Shown here piece by piece: positions 45,365-56,690 of a DNA stretch of 64,000 bases. Every line of letters begins with the position of its first letter. The stretch's first letter is position 1. A program made the translations under genes and the position numbers. The stretch is from NCBI RefSeq assembly GCF_033001325.1, contig NZ_CP133111.1, positions 3,488,501-3,552,500 on the forward strand. Reading direction: 5' to 3'. The DNA comes from Rhodopseudomonas sp. BAL398. Lineage in GTDB: Bacteria > Pseudomonadota > Alphaproteobacteria > Rhizobiales > Xanthobacteraceae. Below the pieces are notes generated by a model, which made no database searches, had not been told where the DNA came from, and saw nothing but the letters and a program-made list of their open reading frames with translations.

Positions 45365-47077
45365 TCAGCTCGGTTGCAAAACATCTGCGAGAAATCCGTG
45401 CAGCGCCGCGACCACCTGGGCGCCTTCGCCGATCGCGCCGCCGACCCGTTTGACCGACCCGGCGCGCACATCGCCCACCGCGAACACGCCCGGCACCGAG
45501 GTTTGCAGCGCCGATGCCGGTCGGCCGCCATCCTCTGTCGATGGCGAGCCGGTCATCACAAAGCCGGCGCGGTCCAGCGTCACGCCGCAGCCGTCGAGCC
45601 AACCGGTGGCGGGATCGGCGCCGACGAACAGAAAGACGTTGCGGATCGCCACCGAACTGACCTCGCCGGACAGCCGGCTGCGCAGCCGCACCTGCTCGAG
45701 GCCGCCGTCCTCGGGGCCGTCGAGCCCGGCCACTTCGGTGTTGAACAGCAATTCGATGTTGGGCGTCGATTCGATGCGCTCGATCAGATAGCGCGACATG
45801 CTGGCGCCGAGCCCGCCGCTGCGGATCACCATATGGACCCGCGCCGCATGGGCCGACAGGAACACGGCGGCCTGGCCGGCGGAATTGCCGCCACCGACCA
45901 GGATCACCTCCTGATCCTTGCACAGCCGACCCTCGATCGGCGACGCCCAATACCACACCCCGCGGCCTTCGAACCGCGGCAGATCCTCGATCGCGGGACG
46001 GCGGTAGCGCGCGCCGCTGGCAACCACTACGGAACGCGCCCGCAACTGCTCGCCATCATCGAGCGACAGCGCGAACAGGCCGTCGGGGCGGCCGCATCCC
46101 AGCGCCTTGACCTCGACCGGAATCATGATCTCGGCGCCGAATTTCTGCGCCTGGTTGAACGCCCGGGCGGTCAGCGCCAGGCCGGAAATGCCGGTGGGAA
46201 AGCCGAGATAATTCTCGATCCGGGCGCTGGCGCCGGCCTGCCCGCCGAAGGCGCGGGCATCGCACACCGCCACCGACAGCCCCTCGGAGGCCGCATAGAC
46301 CGCGGTCGCCAGCCCCGCCGGCCCGCTGCCGACCACCGCCACGTCATAGAGCCGGTCCTTGACGCCCTCGCCGATCATGCCCATCGCGCGGGCGAGTGCG
46401 GATTCGCTCGGATTGCGCAGCACGGTGCCGTCGGGCGTCACCACCAGCGGCAGATCGCGCAGCGTCGGCGCCGAGCGCGACACCAGTTCGGCGGCGTCGC
46501 GGTCGCCAGCCGGGTCGAGCAGATGGTGCGGCCAGCCATTGCGGGTGAGAAATCCCTGCAGCCGGACCACGTCGGCGGCATGACCATGGCCGATCAGCAC
46601 CGGGCCGCCGACGCCGCCCTGAATCAGATTGACCCGGCGCAGGATCAGGGCCCGCATGATCCGCTCGCCGAGTTCGGCCTCGGCGACCAACAGCGCGCGC
46701 AGCCGATCCGGCGGGATCAGCAAGGCCTCGACCTCGCCCTCGGCGCGGCCGTCGACCAGCGCGACGCGGCCGGACAATTGGCCGATCTCGGCGAGAAATT
46801 GGCCGGGGCCCTGATCGACCACCGGCGTGACATGGCCGAGCCCGTCGCGCTGGGTGATGGCGACCTGGCCGGACAGGATCACGAACATGCCCGGCCCCGG
46901 CTTGCCGGTCTCGAACAGCCGCTCGCCGTCGGCATAGGTTTTTAGCTCGCCAAAGCGGCGAATCCGGGCGATTTCCGCTGCGGTCAGGACCGGAAAGGTC
47001 TGCTCCAGCCGGGGATAGACCACGGCGGCCGGGGCCGGATCGGCATGATCGGTGTTCGGACTGAGTTCGAATGCCAT
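45365..47077 (-). CDS. Thioredoxin-reductase-like flavoprotein with N-terminal cyclic-nucleotide-binding domain
   Basis: 570 residues from ATG 47077 (GGAG nine bases before). A cNMP-type domain is at about 30-145 (YADGERLFETGKPGPGMFVI, QFLAEIGQLSGR). After a short thioredoxin-like linker, a two-domain flavin reductase fold begins near 240 (VAVVGSGPAGLATAVYAASEG). In normal thioredoxin reductase a CxxC follows GRGVSY; here it reads GRGVWYWASPIEG, so the redox cysteines are absent. The NADPH fold VILVGGGNSAGQAA is intact. It may act as a regulated NAD(P)H oxidoreductase for another acceptor. Confidence 0.87.
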   Translation of the reverse strand: MAFELSPNTDHADPAPAAVVYPRLEQTFPVLTAAEIARIRRFGELKTYADGERLFETGKPGPGMFVILSGQVAITQRDGLGHVTPVVDQGPGQFLAEIGQLSGRVALVDGRAEGEVEALLIPPDRLRALLVAEAELGERIMRALILRRVNLIQGGVGGPVLIGHGHAADVVRLQGFLTRNGWPHHLLDPAGDRDAAELVSRSAPTLRDLPLVVTPDGTVLRNPSESALARAMGMIGEGVKDRLYDVAVVGSGPAGLATAVYAASEGLSVAVCDARAFGGQAGASARIENYLGFPTGISGLALTARAFNQAQKFGAEIMIPVEVKALGCGRPDGLFALSLDDGEQLRARSVVVASGARYRRPAIEDLPRFEGRGVWYWASPIEGRLCKDQEVILVGGGNSAGQAAVFLSAHAARVHMVIRSGGLGASMSRYLIERIESTPNIELLFNTEVAGLDGPEDGGLEQVRLRSRLSGEVSSVAIRNVFLFVGADPATGWLDGCGVTLDRAGFVMTGSPSTEDGGRPASALQTSVPGVFAVGDVRAGSVKRVGGAIGEGAQVVAALHGFLADVLQPS

Positions 47078-47125
47078 TGCTGCCACTCCGCTACGCCACA
47101 CACACCGCTGCTCAGCGCCGCGACG

Positions 47126-47323
47126 CTAGTCAGCCCCATGGACATCGCTGCCGGCTTCGCCCGGCCTGGGACCGCCATCGCCGGCGATATCGCGCGCCGG
47201 CTGATCGGCCCGGCCGCGCGACTGCGATTTCCGGCGTTTGAGGTTTTCGCGCAACGCATCGCGCAACCGGTTGTGGCGCGCGGCGACAGCGTCGGTGGCA
47301 GAGCGATTTGGCGCGTCGGTCAT
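47126..47323 (-). CDS. Small basic protein, alphaproteobacterial, unknown function
   Basis: 65 residues from ATG 47323. The core AARHNRLRDALRENLKRRKS is a basic helix seen in many short hypothetical proteins of Rhizobiales; a longer frame upstream is not protein-like. The ribosome site is poor. Next to it, 49 bp on, is the flavoprotein gene in the same direction. Confidence 0.6.
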   Translation of the reverse strand: MTDAPNRSATDAVAARHNRLRDALRENLKRRKSQSRGRADQPARDIAGDGGPRPGEAGSDVHGAD

Positions 47324-47689
47324 GGCGTACTTTGCTGGGCTTGTTGGAAAATCTGTCCGGCGAGAGACAATGACCAGCGAAACATATGCGCTGGCGCCGC
47401 AGCCGCAACAGAGCATTGCGGCATGACAGGAATTTGTCGCTGGCGGCCAGGCGCTGGCGGCGCGGCTGGCCGAGGCCATGCGTGGCGCACCCCGCTGAGG
47501 AATCGCCCGTTCCGGGCCGGGGGTGACGCTGCCGGCGTCAGCCAATGGCCCGGGACGAAGGCCACGGCGGGGGCGTGCAGACCATCCCCTACCATTCCCT
47601 CTGCCACCCCGCTTGCAACCACGGCGGCCTTGTGGCAAGGATCGCCCGCCGAGCCGGGCCTTCACAGGCTGATTCCCGGAACGTGGCAC
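47324..47689. other. Spacer before tRNA-Thr without a visible gene
   Basis: 366 bp, GC-rich; the promoter of the tRNA-Thr gene must lie near its right end. Nothing else was recognised. Confidence 0.5.
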
Positions 47690-47764
47690 GCTGCCGTAGC
47701 TCAGTGGTAGAGCACTCCATTGGTAATGGAGAGGTCCACAGTTCGACCCTGTGTGGCAGCACCA
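47690..47764 (+). tRNA. tRNA-Thr (GGT)
   Basis: 75 bases with an encoded CCA. The anticodon arm CTCCATTGGTAATGGAG gives GGT; the T loop GTTCGACCC is intact and the acceptor stem is GCTGCCG/TGGCAGC. A damaged copy of its 3' half lies at 63408-63468, so this gene marks the left border of the catabolic island. Confidence 0.97.
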
Positions 47765-48601
47765 GCCTTTTCTTTGGGCTTTTCCCGTAACATCAATGAT
47801 TTAATTGGCATCGCGTGTTCTCGACGGATCGAACGTGTTCGACCAGATCGGTCTTTTCAATCAGAACACACCGTAAACATCTGTGTCAGCTGACCGAATT
47901 GGCCCATCGGTCCGCCGTCTGTCTCCGAACCCCCGCTCGAGCGCAGGTCGGCTTGAGCGCCGTGGACGCCTGGCGTTTCCAGAATATTCCGCTGACCGGC
48001 GTAAGCTCCGGATTGCCTCCCGGACTCACGAATGCTCGGAGCCGCTTCTGGCCGCGATCGTGAATGACGGCCACCCCGATCTTAAGATTCGGAGTCACGT
48101 TGATAACCGATCAGCCTCACTCGGTGACCGTCTGGAGAAATTTTCGCCAGATGCGAGCGGCGCGGCGAAATCCGACGACCAACGGAACGCCGGCTCGATC
48201 CGGATCGCGATGCCTATGCAATTCCATCGGACGACGGCGGGGCGCGGGCTTTCGGCGGGCGCGTTTCGACCATTTCCTAAGCAGGACGGAGCCGCCCCGA
48301 GGCGATCGCTCTGGCGGTCGATGCCGAGACGTGGTTGGCCTCAGAAAATAAGAGCAGCCGCCTGGCGGCATGCACAATGAAGGACCGCCACGTGCAATAT
48401 GAACTTTCCCTCCGCGATTAAACTGTTTTCTTTGCAGCCATCCGGATGGCCTGGATGAGTTCTGCCTTACGTGGCAGCGGCAGCCAATGTCCGGAAGGCA
48501 TGCTCGTCACGGCAAGTATGTCGTGTAGCATCATGATGGCGACCACGATTGCCGGCCGAAGCCGGTCTGGTCAGGTCGGACTGCGGGCAGCCCGACGATG
48601 G
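47765..48601. other. Island left end without a convincing gene
   Basis: 837 bp. Several open frames exist, but none has a recognisable domain, and their composition looks like shifted coding sequence. It is probably debris from the integration or from IS activity. Confidence 0.45.
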
Positions 48602-48742
48602 GATTAGCGCTGACAGGGGCGATGCTTCCAGCGTCATGTAGTCGGCGCGCTGAACCACCCATTCATCGTTCTGCTCAAGCAGGATGGCACCGACGAGGCC
48701 GCTGATGGCGGCCTCGTTGGAGACGATGCCGACGACCTCTCG
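48602..48742 (-). pseudogene. IS256-family transposase, C-terminal fragment
   Basis: Reads VVGIVSNEAAISGLVGAILL followed by EQNDEWVVQRADYMTLEA, the recognisable end of Mutator/IS256 transposases. It has no start and nothing of the catalytic core. Confidence 0.75.
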
Positions 48743-48802
48743 CAGTGTTGATCCACCGCAAGGCAGCCGCGCCAATTGGGTTCAGAACTGCACCGGGCTT
48801 CG

Positions 48803-48810
48803 AAAGGAGG
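48803..48810 (+). promoter_or_regulatory. Strong ribosome binding site fixing the regulator start
   Basis: AAAGGAGG five bases before ATG 48816. A longer open frame begins at 48684 inside IS256 debris and can be dismissed. Confidence 0.75.
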
Positions 48811-48815
48811 CAGGG

Positions 48816-50264
<1,449 letters not shown>

Positions 50265-50387
50265 ACGACCGACTCCTGAGGACGTGGAGCGTCGCGGCCC
50301 GCGGCGTGTTCGCCGCAACCGGCGGCCAGCGCGGATCACCCTTGGCGTGCTTCATCGCGACCGGCCGGCGATGAAGCATGCCGCTCC

Positions 50388-52517
50388 TCACTCGGCGGCC
50401 ATGGCCGCGGTCCCGGGCTTGTTGGCCGCTGCGGCCTGGATGGCGGTGATGGCGATGGTGTAGACGATGTCGTCGACCAGGGCGCCGCGGGAGAGGTCGT
50501 TGACCGGCTTGCGCAGGCCCTGCAGCATCGGTCCGACCGAGACGACATTGGCGGAGCGCTGCACCGCCTTGTAGGTGGTGTTGCCGGTGTTGAGGTCGGG
50601 GAAGACGAAGACATTGGCGCGGCCGTCGAGCGGGCCGCCCGGCGCCTTCTGGCGCCCGACGCTGGCGACGGTGGCGGCGTCGTATTGGATCGGGCCGTCG
50701 ACGATGAGGTCGGGGCGCAGCGCGCGGACCTTGTCGGTCGCCCGGCGCACCTTGTCGACGTCCTCGCCGGCGCCGGACGCGCCGGTCGAATAGGAGATCA
50801 TCGCCACCCGCGGCTCGATGCCGAAGGCGGCTGCGGAATCGGCCGACTGGATCGCGATCTCGGCGAGTTCGTGATCGGTCGGATCGGGGTTGATGGCGCA
50901 ATCGCCATAGACCAGGACCTGGTCCGGCATCAGCATGAAGAACACGCTGGAGACGATGCTCGATCCCGGCGCGGTCTTGATCAGCTGCAGCGCGGGGCGC
51001 ACTGTCGAGGCGGTGGTGTGAACGGCGCCCGAGACCAGCCCGTCGACGTCGTTCTGCGCCAACATCATGGTGCCGAGCACCACGGAATCCTCCAGCGCGA
51101 TCTCGGCCTGGAGTTTTGTCAGGCCCTTGGCCTTGCGCAATTCGACCAGCGGCGCGACGTAGCGGCCGCGCTGCTGCTCGGCGTCGACGATCTCGAGATT
51201 GTCCGGCAGCTCGATGCCATGCGCCGCGGCGACCTCGCGGATGCGCTCGGGCGCGCCGAGCAGGATGCAGCGGGCGATGCGCTTGTCGGCGCAGATCGCG
51301 GCGGCGCGGATGGTGCGCGGCTCCTCGCCCTCGGGCAGCACGATGCGGCGCAGCGCCGCACGCGCGCGCGCGACCAGGCGATGGCGGAACACCGGCGGCG
51401 GCATCAGCGTCTCGACCGGCAGATCGAGCCGCAGCGCCAGCGGCCGCGTCTCCACCTTCTCGGCGATGAACGCGATCACCCGTTCCATGCGATCGCCATC
51501 GGCGCGACTGACATGGGCCGACAGATTGGCCAGCTTCGACGCGGTGGTGAACGTGTCGTCGTCGGTACACAGGACGGCGAGCCGATCGAGCGGGGCGGAA
51601 GCCAGGATCGCGGCGAGCTCGGGGGCCGGACGCCCGCCGCAGGTCAGCACCAGGCCGGCCAGCGCCATGCCGCGCTGCGCCACCAGCGCGGTGGCGAGAA
51701 TGGCATCGCTGCGATCGGCCGGCGTCACCACCAGGGTTTCCGGCCGCAAGGTCCCGATCAGCTTCTCCGGCGAGCGCGCCGCGACCACGACGTTGAGCAC
51801 GCGCGTGGTGTCGATGCCGCCGCGATTGAGGATGGTCAGGCCGAGCGTGTCGGCGATGTCGATCAGATGCGGCGCCAGCAGATGCGCGGCACTCGGCACC
51901 GCGGCGAGGATCGGCACCGGGTTCGATCCGTTCAGCGTCAGCGCGCCGCGCTCGGTCAGCGCCAGGGCGGCGGCGGCGTCGATGCAGCGATTGATCAGCA
52001 GGCCGGCGATCGGCCGGCGGCCGTCGTCGCCATATTGCTCGGCGGCGGCGGCGGCCTTCGCCGCCAGTGCTGCGGCATCGTGCGATCCGCCAGCCAGCAC
52101 CGGGATCAGATCGGCGCCGAGCGAGCGGATGATCTCGATGTTCAGCCTCGTGGCGATCTGGAATTCGACGTCGGGGATCAGGCCCTCGACGATGACGATG
52201 TCGCAATCGGCCTGAACGGTGTCGACCATCGACACCACTTCTTCCATCAGCCCGCCGAGCTGGCCGGAGCGCACCATCTCGGCGGCGTGATCGAACGCGA
52301 TCGGGTCCGGGGTGCGGACGCCGCACAGCGTCCGGGCGAAATGCGCCGCCAGATCGAGATCGCCGGAGCGGATTTCGGGCTGCATGATCGGCTTGACGAA
52401 GCCGACCTTGACGCCGGTGAGTTGCAGGGCCCGGACCAGGCCCAGCGTCATCGATGTGAGGCCGGCCTCGCGGGAGACCGGAACGAGATAGAACGTACGA
52501 TGGCGGGAATTATTCAT
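50388..52517 (-). CDS. pta: Phosphate acetyltransferase, long form
   Basis: 709 residues with three parts: an N-terminal BioD-like NTPase domain (about 1-215), the DRTGG domain (about 220-330) and the catalytic PTA_PTB domain (about 385-705; YVAPLVELRKAKGLTK, GAVHTTASTVRPALQLI, YSTGASGAGEDVDKV). It turns acetyl-CoA and phosphate into acetyl phosphate. ackA lies 45 bp upstream in the same operon, so the pair conserves ATP from surplus acetyl-CoA or activates acetate. Confidence 0.95.
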   Translation of the reverse strand: MNNSRHRTFYLVPVSREAGLTSMTLGLVRALQLTGVKVGFVKPIMQPEIRSGDLDLAAHFARTLCGVRTPDPIAFDHAAEMVRSGQLGGLMEEVVSMVDTVQADCDIVIVEGLIPDVEFQIATRLNIEIIRSLGADLIPVLAGGSHDAAALAAKAAAAAEQYGDDGRRPIAGLLINRCIDAAAALALTERGALTLNGSNPVPILAAVPSAAHLLAPHLIDIADTLGLTILNRGGIDTTRVLNVVVAARSPEKLIGTLRPETLVVTPADRSDAILATALVAQRGMALAGLVLTCGGRPAPELAAILASAPLDRLAVLCTDDDTFTTASKLANLSAHVSRADGDRMERVIAFIAEKVETRPLALRLDLPVETLMPPPVFRHRLVARARAALRRIVLPEGEEPRTIRAAAICADKRIARCILLGAPERIREVAAAHGIELPDNLEIVDAEQQRGRYVAPLVELRKAKGLTKLQAEIALEDSVVLGTMMLAQNDVDGLVSGAVHTTASTVRPALQLIKTAPGSSIVSSVFFMLMPDQVLVYGDCAINPDPTDHELAEIAIQSADSAAAFGIEPRVAMISYSTGASGAGEDVDKVRRATDKVRALRPDLIVDGPIQYDAATVASVGRQKAPGGPLDGRANVFVFPDLNTGNTTYKAVQRSANVVSVGPMLQGLRKPVNDLSRGALVDDIVYTIAITAIQAAAANKPGTAAMAAE

Positions 52518-52562
52518 TGGAATGCTTTCGGCGACCGATCGAGGAGTTGCGCGCGCCTGCGA

Positions 52563-53807
52563 TCAGGCGATGTGAAGGTCGGAGGGCTGGGCGGGAAAGC
52601 CGCCCGACGGGGAGATCCCCAGAATGGCGGTGGCGTCGCGGGCGATCAGGCCTTCTTCATCGGTGGGGATGACGATGGCGGTCGGTCGCCGGCTGCGGCT
52701 GATGCGGCCGCTGCGCCCGCCCACGGTGCGCTCATTGGCTTCGCGATTGAGGGTGAAGCCGAACACCCGCAGGCTCTCGATGGTCTTGGCGCGTAGCAGT
52801 GCCGAGTTCTCGCCGATGCCGCCGGTGAACACCAGCGCGTCGAAATTGTCGAGCGAGGCCGCAAGCCCGCCGATGTGGCGCGCCAGCCTGTGCACGAAGA
52901 CGTCGAGGGCGAGGATGGCGCCGGGATGGCCTGATTGCGCGGCCTGCTCCAGCGCCCGGCAATCGCCGGATAGTTCGGAGATGCCGAGCAGCCCGCTTTG
53001 GGTGTTCAGCATGGTCTCGACCTCATCGAGGCTCATCCGGTTGGTGCGCGCGACATGCGCCACCACGCCGAAATCGATGTCGCCCGAGCGGGTGCCCATC
53101 ACCAGCCCTTCCAGCGGCGTCATGCCCATCGTGGTATCGACGCTCACGCCATTGCTGACCGCGGTGGCCGAGGCGCCATTGCCGAGATGGGCGATGACGA
53201 TGCCATGATCCTGCGGATCGAGCCGCAGCAGATCGACCGTCTGGCCGGCGATATAGCGATGCGAGGTGCCGTGGAAGCCGTAACGCCGCACGCCCTGGTC
53301 GCGATACAGGCGCTGCGGGATCGCATAGGTGAAGGCGGCGGCGGCGATGGTCTGGTGGAACGCAGTGTCGAACACCACGACCTGGGGGATCGCCGGCAGG
53401 CCCTGCGCGCAGGCGCGGATGCCGAGCAGATTGGCCGGATTGTGCAGCGGCGCCAGCGCCGCGACCGCCTCGATGTCGGCGATCACCTCCGGCGTCACCA
53501 GCGCCGAGGCGGAGAACCGCTCGCCGCCATGGACGACGCGATGGCCGACCACGACGATGCGATCGAGCAGGCGCTGCTCGGCGAGATAGCGCAGGATCGC
53601 CGCCAGCGCCGAATCATGGCTGCCGCCGTGCAGCGAATTGACCGTCTTGGTATCAGCCGATTTGAGCACGATCCGCGCCTCCGGACGCCCGAGGCATTCC
53701 GCCAGACCGCTCGCCAGCGGACCGCCGCCCGACGCCGGAATCACCGAGAATTTGAGCGACGACGAGCCGCAATTGATCACCAGGACGAGCTCGGAAATAT
53801 AGGCCAT
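52563..53807 (-). CDS. ackA: Acetate kinase
   Basis: 414 residues. The ATPase-fold signature LVINCGSSSLKFSV (residues 8-21), VVFDTAFHQTI and YGFHGTSHRYI are present. VIAHLGNGASATAV and the late FTGGIGENSALLR complete the acetokinase motifs. It transfers phosphate from acetyl phosphate to ADP. Together with pta it forms the leftmost operon of the island; a terminator separates it from the thiolase gene. Confidence 0.95.
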   Translation of the reverse strand: MAYISELVLVINCGSSSLKFSVIPASGGGPLASGLAECLGRPEARIVLKSADTKTVNSLHGGSHDSALAAILRYLAEQRLLDRIVVVGHRVVHGGERFSASALVTPEVIADIEAVAALAPLHNPANLLGIRACAQGLPAIPQVVVFDTAFHQTIAAAAFTYAIPQRLYRDQGVRRYGFHGTSHRYIAGQTVDLLRLDPQDHGIVIAHLGNGASATAVSNGVSVDTTMGMTPLEGLVMGTRSGDIDFGVVAHVARTNRMSLDEVETMLNTQSGLLGISELSGDCRALEQAAQSGHPGAILALDVFVHRLARHIGGLAASLDNFDALVFTGGIGENSALLRAKTIESLRVFGFTLNREANERTVGGRSGRISRSRRPTAIVIPTDEEGLIARDATAILGISPSGGFPAQPSDLHIA

Positions 53808-53889
53808 TCTTCGATCTCACTTATTGGGAGGACGATGTCGGCGCATGGCAAATGCCGGGGCGCCGAACTCGAGCAAGGACTAAGTCTTC

Positions 53890-53927
53890 AAAGGACGCAC
53901 GACTCCGCCGCCGGCGGTCGTGCGTCC
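53890..53927 (-). terminator. Intrinsic terminator behind the thiolase operon
   Basis: An 11-bp stem GGACGCACGAC/GTCGTGCGTCC followed by a short T run (TTT) on the minus strand, about 85 bp after the thiolase stop. It separates the thiolase operon from ackA-pta. Confidence 0.7.
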
Positions 53928-54009
53928 GCGGTCGCCTTTACAGATGAGTTATGGAGCTGAGCGGCTCAGCCCCCCGGGGCGCTCACGCACTCCGGGGGAG
54001 TCGCAGCCA

Positions 54010-55182
54010 TTAGCGTTCGACGCAGAGCGCCACGCCCATGCCGCCGCCGATGCAAAGCGTCGCAAGGCCCTTCTTGGCATCGCGCTTTTGCATCTCGTGC
54101 AGCAGGGTGACGAGGATGCGCGCCCCCGATGCACCGATCGGATGGCCGAGCGCGATCGCCCCGCCATTGACGTTGACCCGCGCCGGATCCCAGCCCATCT
54201 CGCTGTTCACCGCCAAGGCTTGAGCGGCGAAGGCTTCGTTGGCTTCGACCAGATCGAGCTGCTCGACGGTCCAGCCGGCCTTGCGAAGCGCCAGCCGACT
54301 GGCCGCGATCGGGCCGGTCCCCATGATGGCAGGGTCGACGCCGGCGGTCGCCCACGACGCGATGCGCGCAAGCGGGGTGAGGCCGCGGCGAACCGCGTCC
54401 TCTTCACGCATCAGCACCAGCGCCGCGGCCCCGTCATTGAGACCCGAGGCATTGCCCGCGGTCACGGTGCCATCCTTGGCGAAGGCCGGGCGCAGCTTGG
54501 CCAGCGTCTCTGCGGTGGTGCCCGCCTTGGGATATTCGTCGCTGTCGACCACCACCTCGCCCTTGCGGGTCTTCACCGTGAAGGCGACGATCTCGTCGGC
54601 GAAGCGACCGGCCTGCTGGGCGGCCGCGGCCTTCTGCTGCGAACCGGCGGCGAAGGCATCCTGCTGCTCGCGCGTGATCTGGAAGGCCCGCGCGACGTTC
54701 TCGGCGGTGGTTCCCATGTGATAGCCATGGAAGGCTTCCCACAACCCGTCCTTGATCATCGTGTCCTGCAGTTCGGCGCTGCCCATCTTGGTGCCGGCAC
54801 GCAGATGCACGAAATGCGGAGCCAGGCTCATGCTTTCCTGACCGCCGACGACCATGATGTCCGCATCGCCCTCGCGGATGGCCTGGTAGCCCAGCGCGAC
54901 ACTGCGTAGTCCAGAACCGCAGACCTGGTTGATGCAGAACGCGCTCGCGCTCGCCGGAATGCCGGCGGCCATCGCCGCCTGGCGCGCCGGGTTCTGACCC
55001 TGTCCGGCGGTGAGCACATGGCCAAGGATGACTTCGTTGACCTCGGCGGGTTCGGTCTCGGCGCGGCTCAGCGCCTCACGGATCACGGCCGCACCCAATT
55101 CGTGCGCCGGTATGCTGGCAAGACTGCCGTTGAACGATCCGACCGCGGTGCGGGCGGCAGATGCGATGACGATGTTACTCAT
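54010..55182 (-). CDS. Acetyl-CoA C-acetyltransferase (thiolase)
   Basis: 390 residues. The acyl-binding Cys88 is in [11 protein letters not shown]; the His of [16 protein letters not shown] and the second Cys of [10 protein letters not shown] are present. Length and motifs match the biosynthetic-type acetoacetyl-CoA thiolase (AtoB/PhaA). In this operon it most probably splits acetoacetyl-CoA into two acetyl-CoA. Its ATG overlaps the stop of a 45-codon frame that links it to the CoA-transferase gene. Confidence 0.94.
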   Translation of the reverse strand: MSNIVIASAARTAVGSFNGSLASIPAHELGAAVIREALSRAETEPAEVNEVILGHVLTAGQGQNPARQAAMAAGIPASASAFCINQVCGSGLRSVALGYQAIREGDADIMVVGGQESMSLAPHFVHLRAGTKMGSAELQDTMIKDGLWEAFHGYHMGTTAENVARAFQITREQQDAFAAGSQQKAAAAQQAGRFADEIVAFTVKTRKGEVVVDSDEYPKAGTTAETLAKLRPAFAKDGTVTAGNASGLNDGAAALVLMREEDAVRRGLTPLARIASWATAGVDPAIMGTGPIAASRLALRKAGWTVEQLDLVEANEAFAAQALAVNSEMGWDPARVNVNGGAIALGHPIGASGARILVTLLHEMQKRDAKKGLATLCIGGGMGVALCVER

Positions 55183-55316
55183 GATGTTGTCCTCGAGGGC
55201 GGTTCAGAAACTGTCGAGGCCGATGAGAAAGCCGGCAAGGTGACGGCCGTGCCCAAGCCGCCCTTGAACGCACCGACCGTCGCACCGACCGCACCGGAAA
55301 GATCGCTATCCACCAT
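55179..55316 (-). CDS. Candidate 45-residue small protein between CoA-transferase B and thiolase
   Basis: An open frame that starts with an ATG overlapping the stop of the upstream gene (TGATG) and ends with a TGA overlapping the thiolase ATG (ATGA). The Gly/Ala/Val-rich middle [20 protein letters not shown] could form a membrane-active helix. No family was recognised. Either it is a real coupled micro-protein or it serves only to carry ribosomes to the thiolase start. Chance cannot be excluded. Confidence 0.35.
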   Translation of the reverse strand: MVDSDLSGAVGATVGAFKGGLGTAVTLPAFSSASTVSEPPSRTTS

Positions 55317-56035
55317 CAACCGGCCGCCTCTGGCAGTGTGCGCGACGATGGCACGACGTCGGCAACCTTGGTGCCCAACTCGTTCTCGATCGGCATCGTC
55401 GGCACATCAATCGGAATGATGAGGTCAGCCTCGGTGGCGACGACGACCTGTTCCACCGTGACGCCGGGGGCGACCTCGCGAAGCAGCAGTCCGTCCGGGG
55501 TGGGTTCGATGACGGCAAGCTCCGTGACGATCAGGTTGACCCGACGCACCGATGTGACCGGCAGGGTGCAGCGCTTGAGGATCTTCGACTGCCCCTTAGC
55601 GGTGTGCTGCATGGCAACGATCACCCGCTTGGCCCCCGACACCAGATCCATCGCGCCGCCCATGCCCGGCACCATCTTGCCCGGCACCATCCAGTTGGCG
55701 AGTTGACCCTGCTGGTCCACTTGCAGACCGCCGAGGACGGTGACGTCCAGATGCCCACCGCGGACCAGCCCGAACGACATTGCGCTGTCGAAGGCTGCCG
55801 CCCCCGGCACCGCGCCGATCGGGCCGCCGCCGGCGTCGGTGAGGTCATCGTCCTCCAGTCCCTCGTCCGGCAGCGTCTGAACGCCGATCAGGCCGTTCTC
55901 CGACTGCAAGAACACCTCCACATCGTCCGGCAGATAGCGCGCCACCAGCGTGGGCAGGCCGATGCCCAGATTGACAAGCTCGCCGTCGCGCAGTTCCAGC
56001 GCCACACGCTTGGCGATGATGGTTTTCTCATCCAT
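55316..56035 (-). CDS. 3-oxoacid CoA-transferase, subunit B
   Basis: 239 residues; the catalytic glutamate is Glu46 in LQSENGLIGV. VNLGIGLPTLVARYLP and GGHLDVTVLGGLQVD are typical of AtoA/ScoB subunits. The enzyme moves CoA from succinyl-CoA or acetyl-CoA to acetoacetate or a related acid. It overlaps the A subunit gene by eight bases, as expected for two halves made in equal amounts. Confidence 0.94.
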   Translation of the reverse strand: MDEKTIIAKRVALELRDGELVNLGIGLPTLVARYLPDDVEVFLQSENGLIGVQTLPDEGLEDDDLTDAGGGPIGAVPGAAAFDSAMSFGLVRGGHLDVTVLGGLQVDQQGQLANWMVPGKMVPGMGGAMDLVSGAKRVIVAMQHTAKGQSKILKRCTLPVTSVRRVNLIVTELAVIEPTPDGLLLREVAPGVTVEQVVVATEADLIIPIDVPTMPIENELGTKVADVVPSSRTLPEAAG

Positions 56036-56690
56036 GACGACGCTCCTTGGCTACCAGGTGGTCCACGACGACGTTCGGCGTCACGACCACGTCGGGCGGG
56101 ATGACCCCGACCGGCACGATCTCATCAGCCTCGGCGATGACGGTCGTGGCCGCCATCGCCATCAGCGGGTTGAAGTTTCGGGCGGTGAACGCGTATTCGA
56201 GGTTGCCGCCGTGGTCTGCGCGCTTGGCCGCCACGAGGGCGAAGTCGGCCCGCAGCGGCTTCTCCAGCAGAAAGGTCTCGCCATCGACATCGACGGTCGC
56301 CTTGCCCTGCTCGACTAACGTGCCGAGGCCGGTGAGGGTGAGGACGCCGCCCAACCCAAAGCCGCCGGCGCGGATGCGTTCGGCCAGCGTTCCCTGCGGC
56401 ACCAGTTCGACCTCAATCTCGCCGGCGATCATCTGCTTCTGAGTGTCCGGGTTGAGGCCGATGTGGCTGGTGATGACACGCGAGACAAGTCGCTCGCTGA
56501 TCAACTTTCCGACGCCAACATTGGGCCGCCCGGTGTCATTCGTGATGATCGTCAGTGCACTCCGGCGCTGTCGCACCAGTTCGTCGATCAGCCGCATCGG
56601 CGCGCCGATGCCCGTGAAGCCGCCGATCATCAGCACGGCGCCTTCCGGAATGCGTTCGACCGCATCAGCCAGCGCGATGACCTTTTTCAT
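56028..56690 (-). CDS. 3-oxoacid CoA-transferase, subunit A
   Basis: 220 residues from ATG 56690, with an ATGA overlap to the BKACE gene. Signature GGFTGIGAPMRLIDEL and the region VPQGTLAERIRAGGFG are typical of AtoD/ScoA. Longer upstream frames lie inside the BKACE gene and are shadows. It forms the CoA-transferase with subunit B. Confidence 0.94.
   Translation of the reverse strand: MKKVIALADAVERIPEGAVLMIGGFTGIGAPMRLIDELVRQRRSALTIITNDTGRPNVGVGKLISERLVSRVITSHIGLNPDTQKQMIAGEIEVELVPQGTLAERIRAGGFGLGGVLTLTGLGTLVEQGKATVDVDGETFLLEKPLRADFALVAAKRADHGGNLEYAFTARNFNPLMAMAATTVIAEADEIVPVGVIPPDVVVTPNVVVDHLVAKERRHG

Noticed and set aside
47883-48380. 165-residue open frame at the left end of the island
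   Set aside because: No ribosome site, no recognisable domain and several equally long frames in other phases; likely debris.
54010-55182. PhaA with PHB synthesis operon
   Set aside because: No phaB or phaC gene is nearby; the neighbours are degradative, so a catabolic thiolase is more likely.
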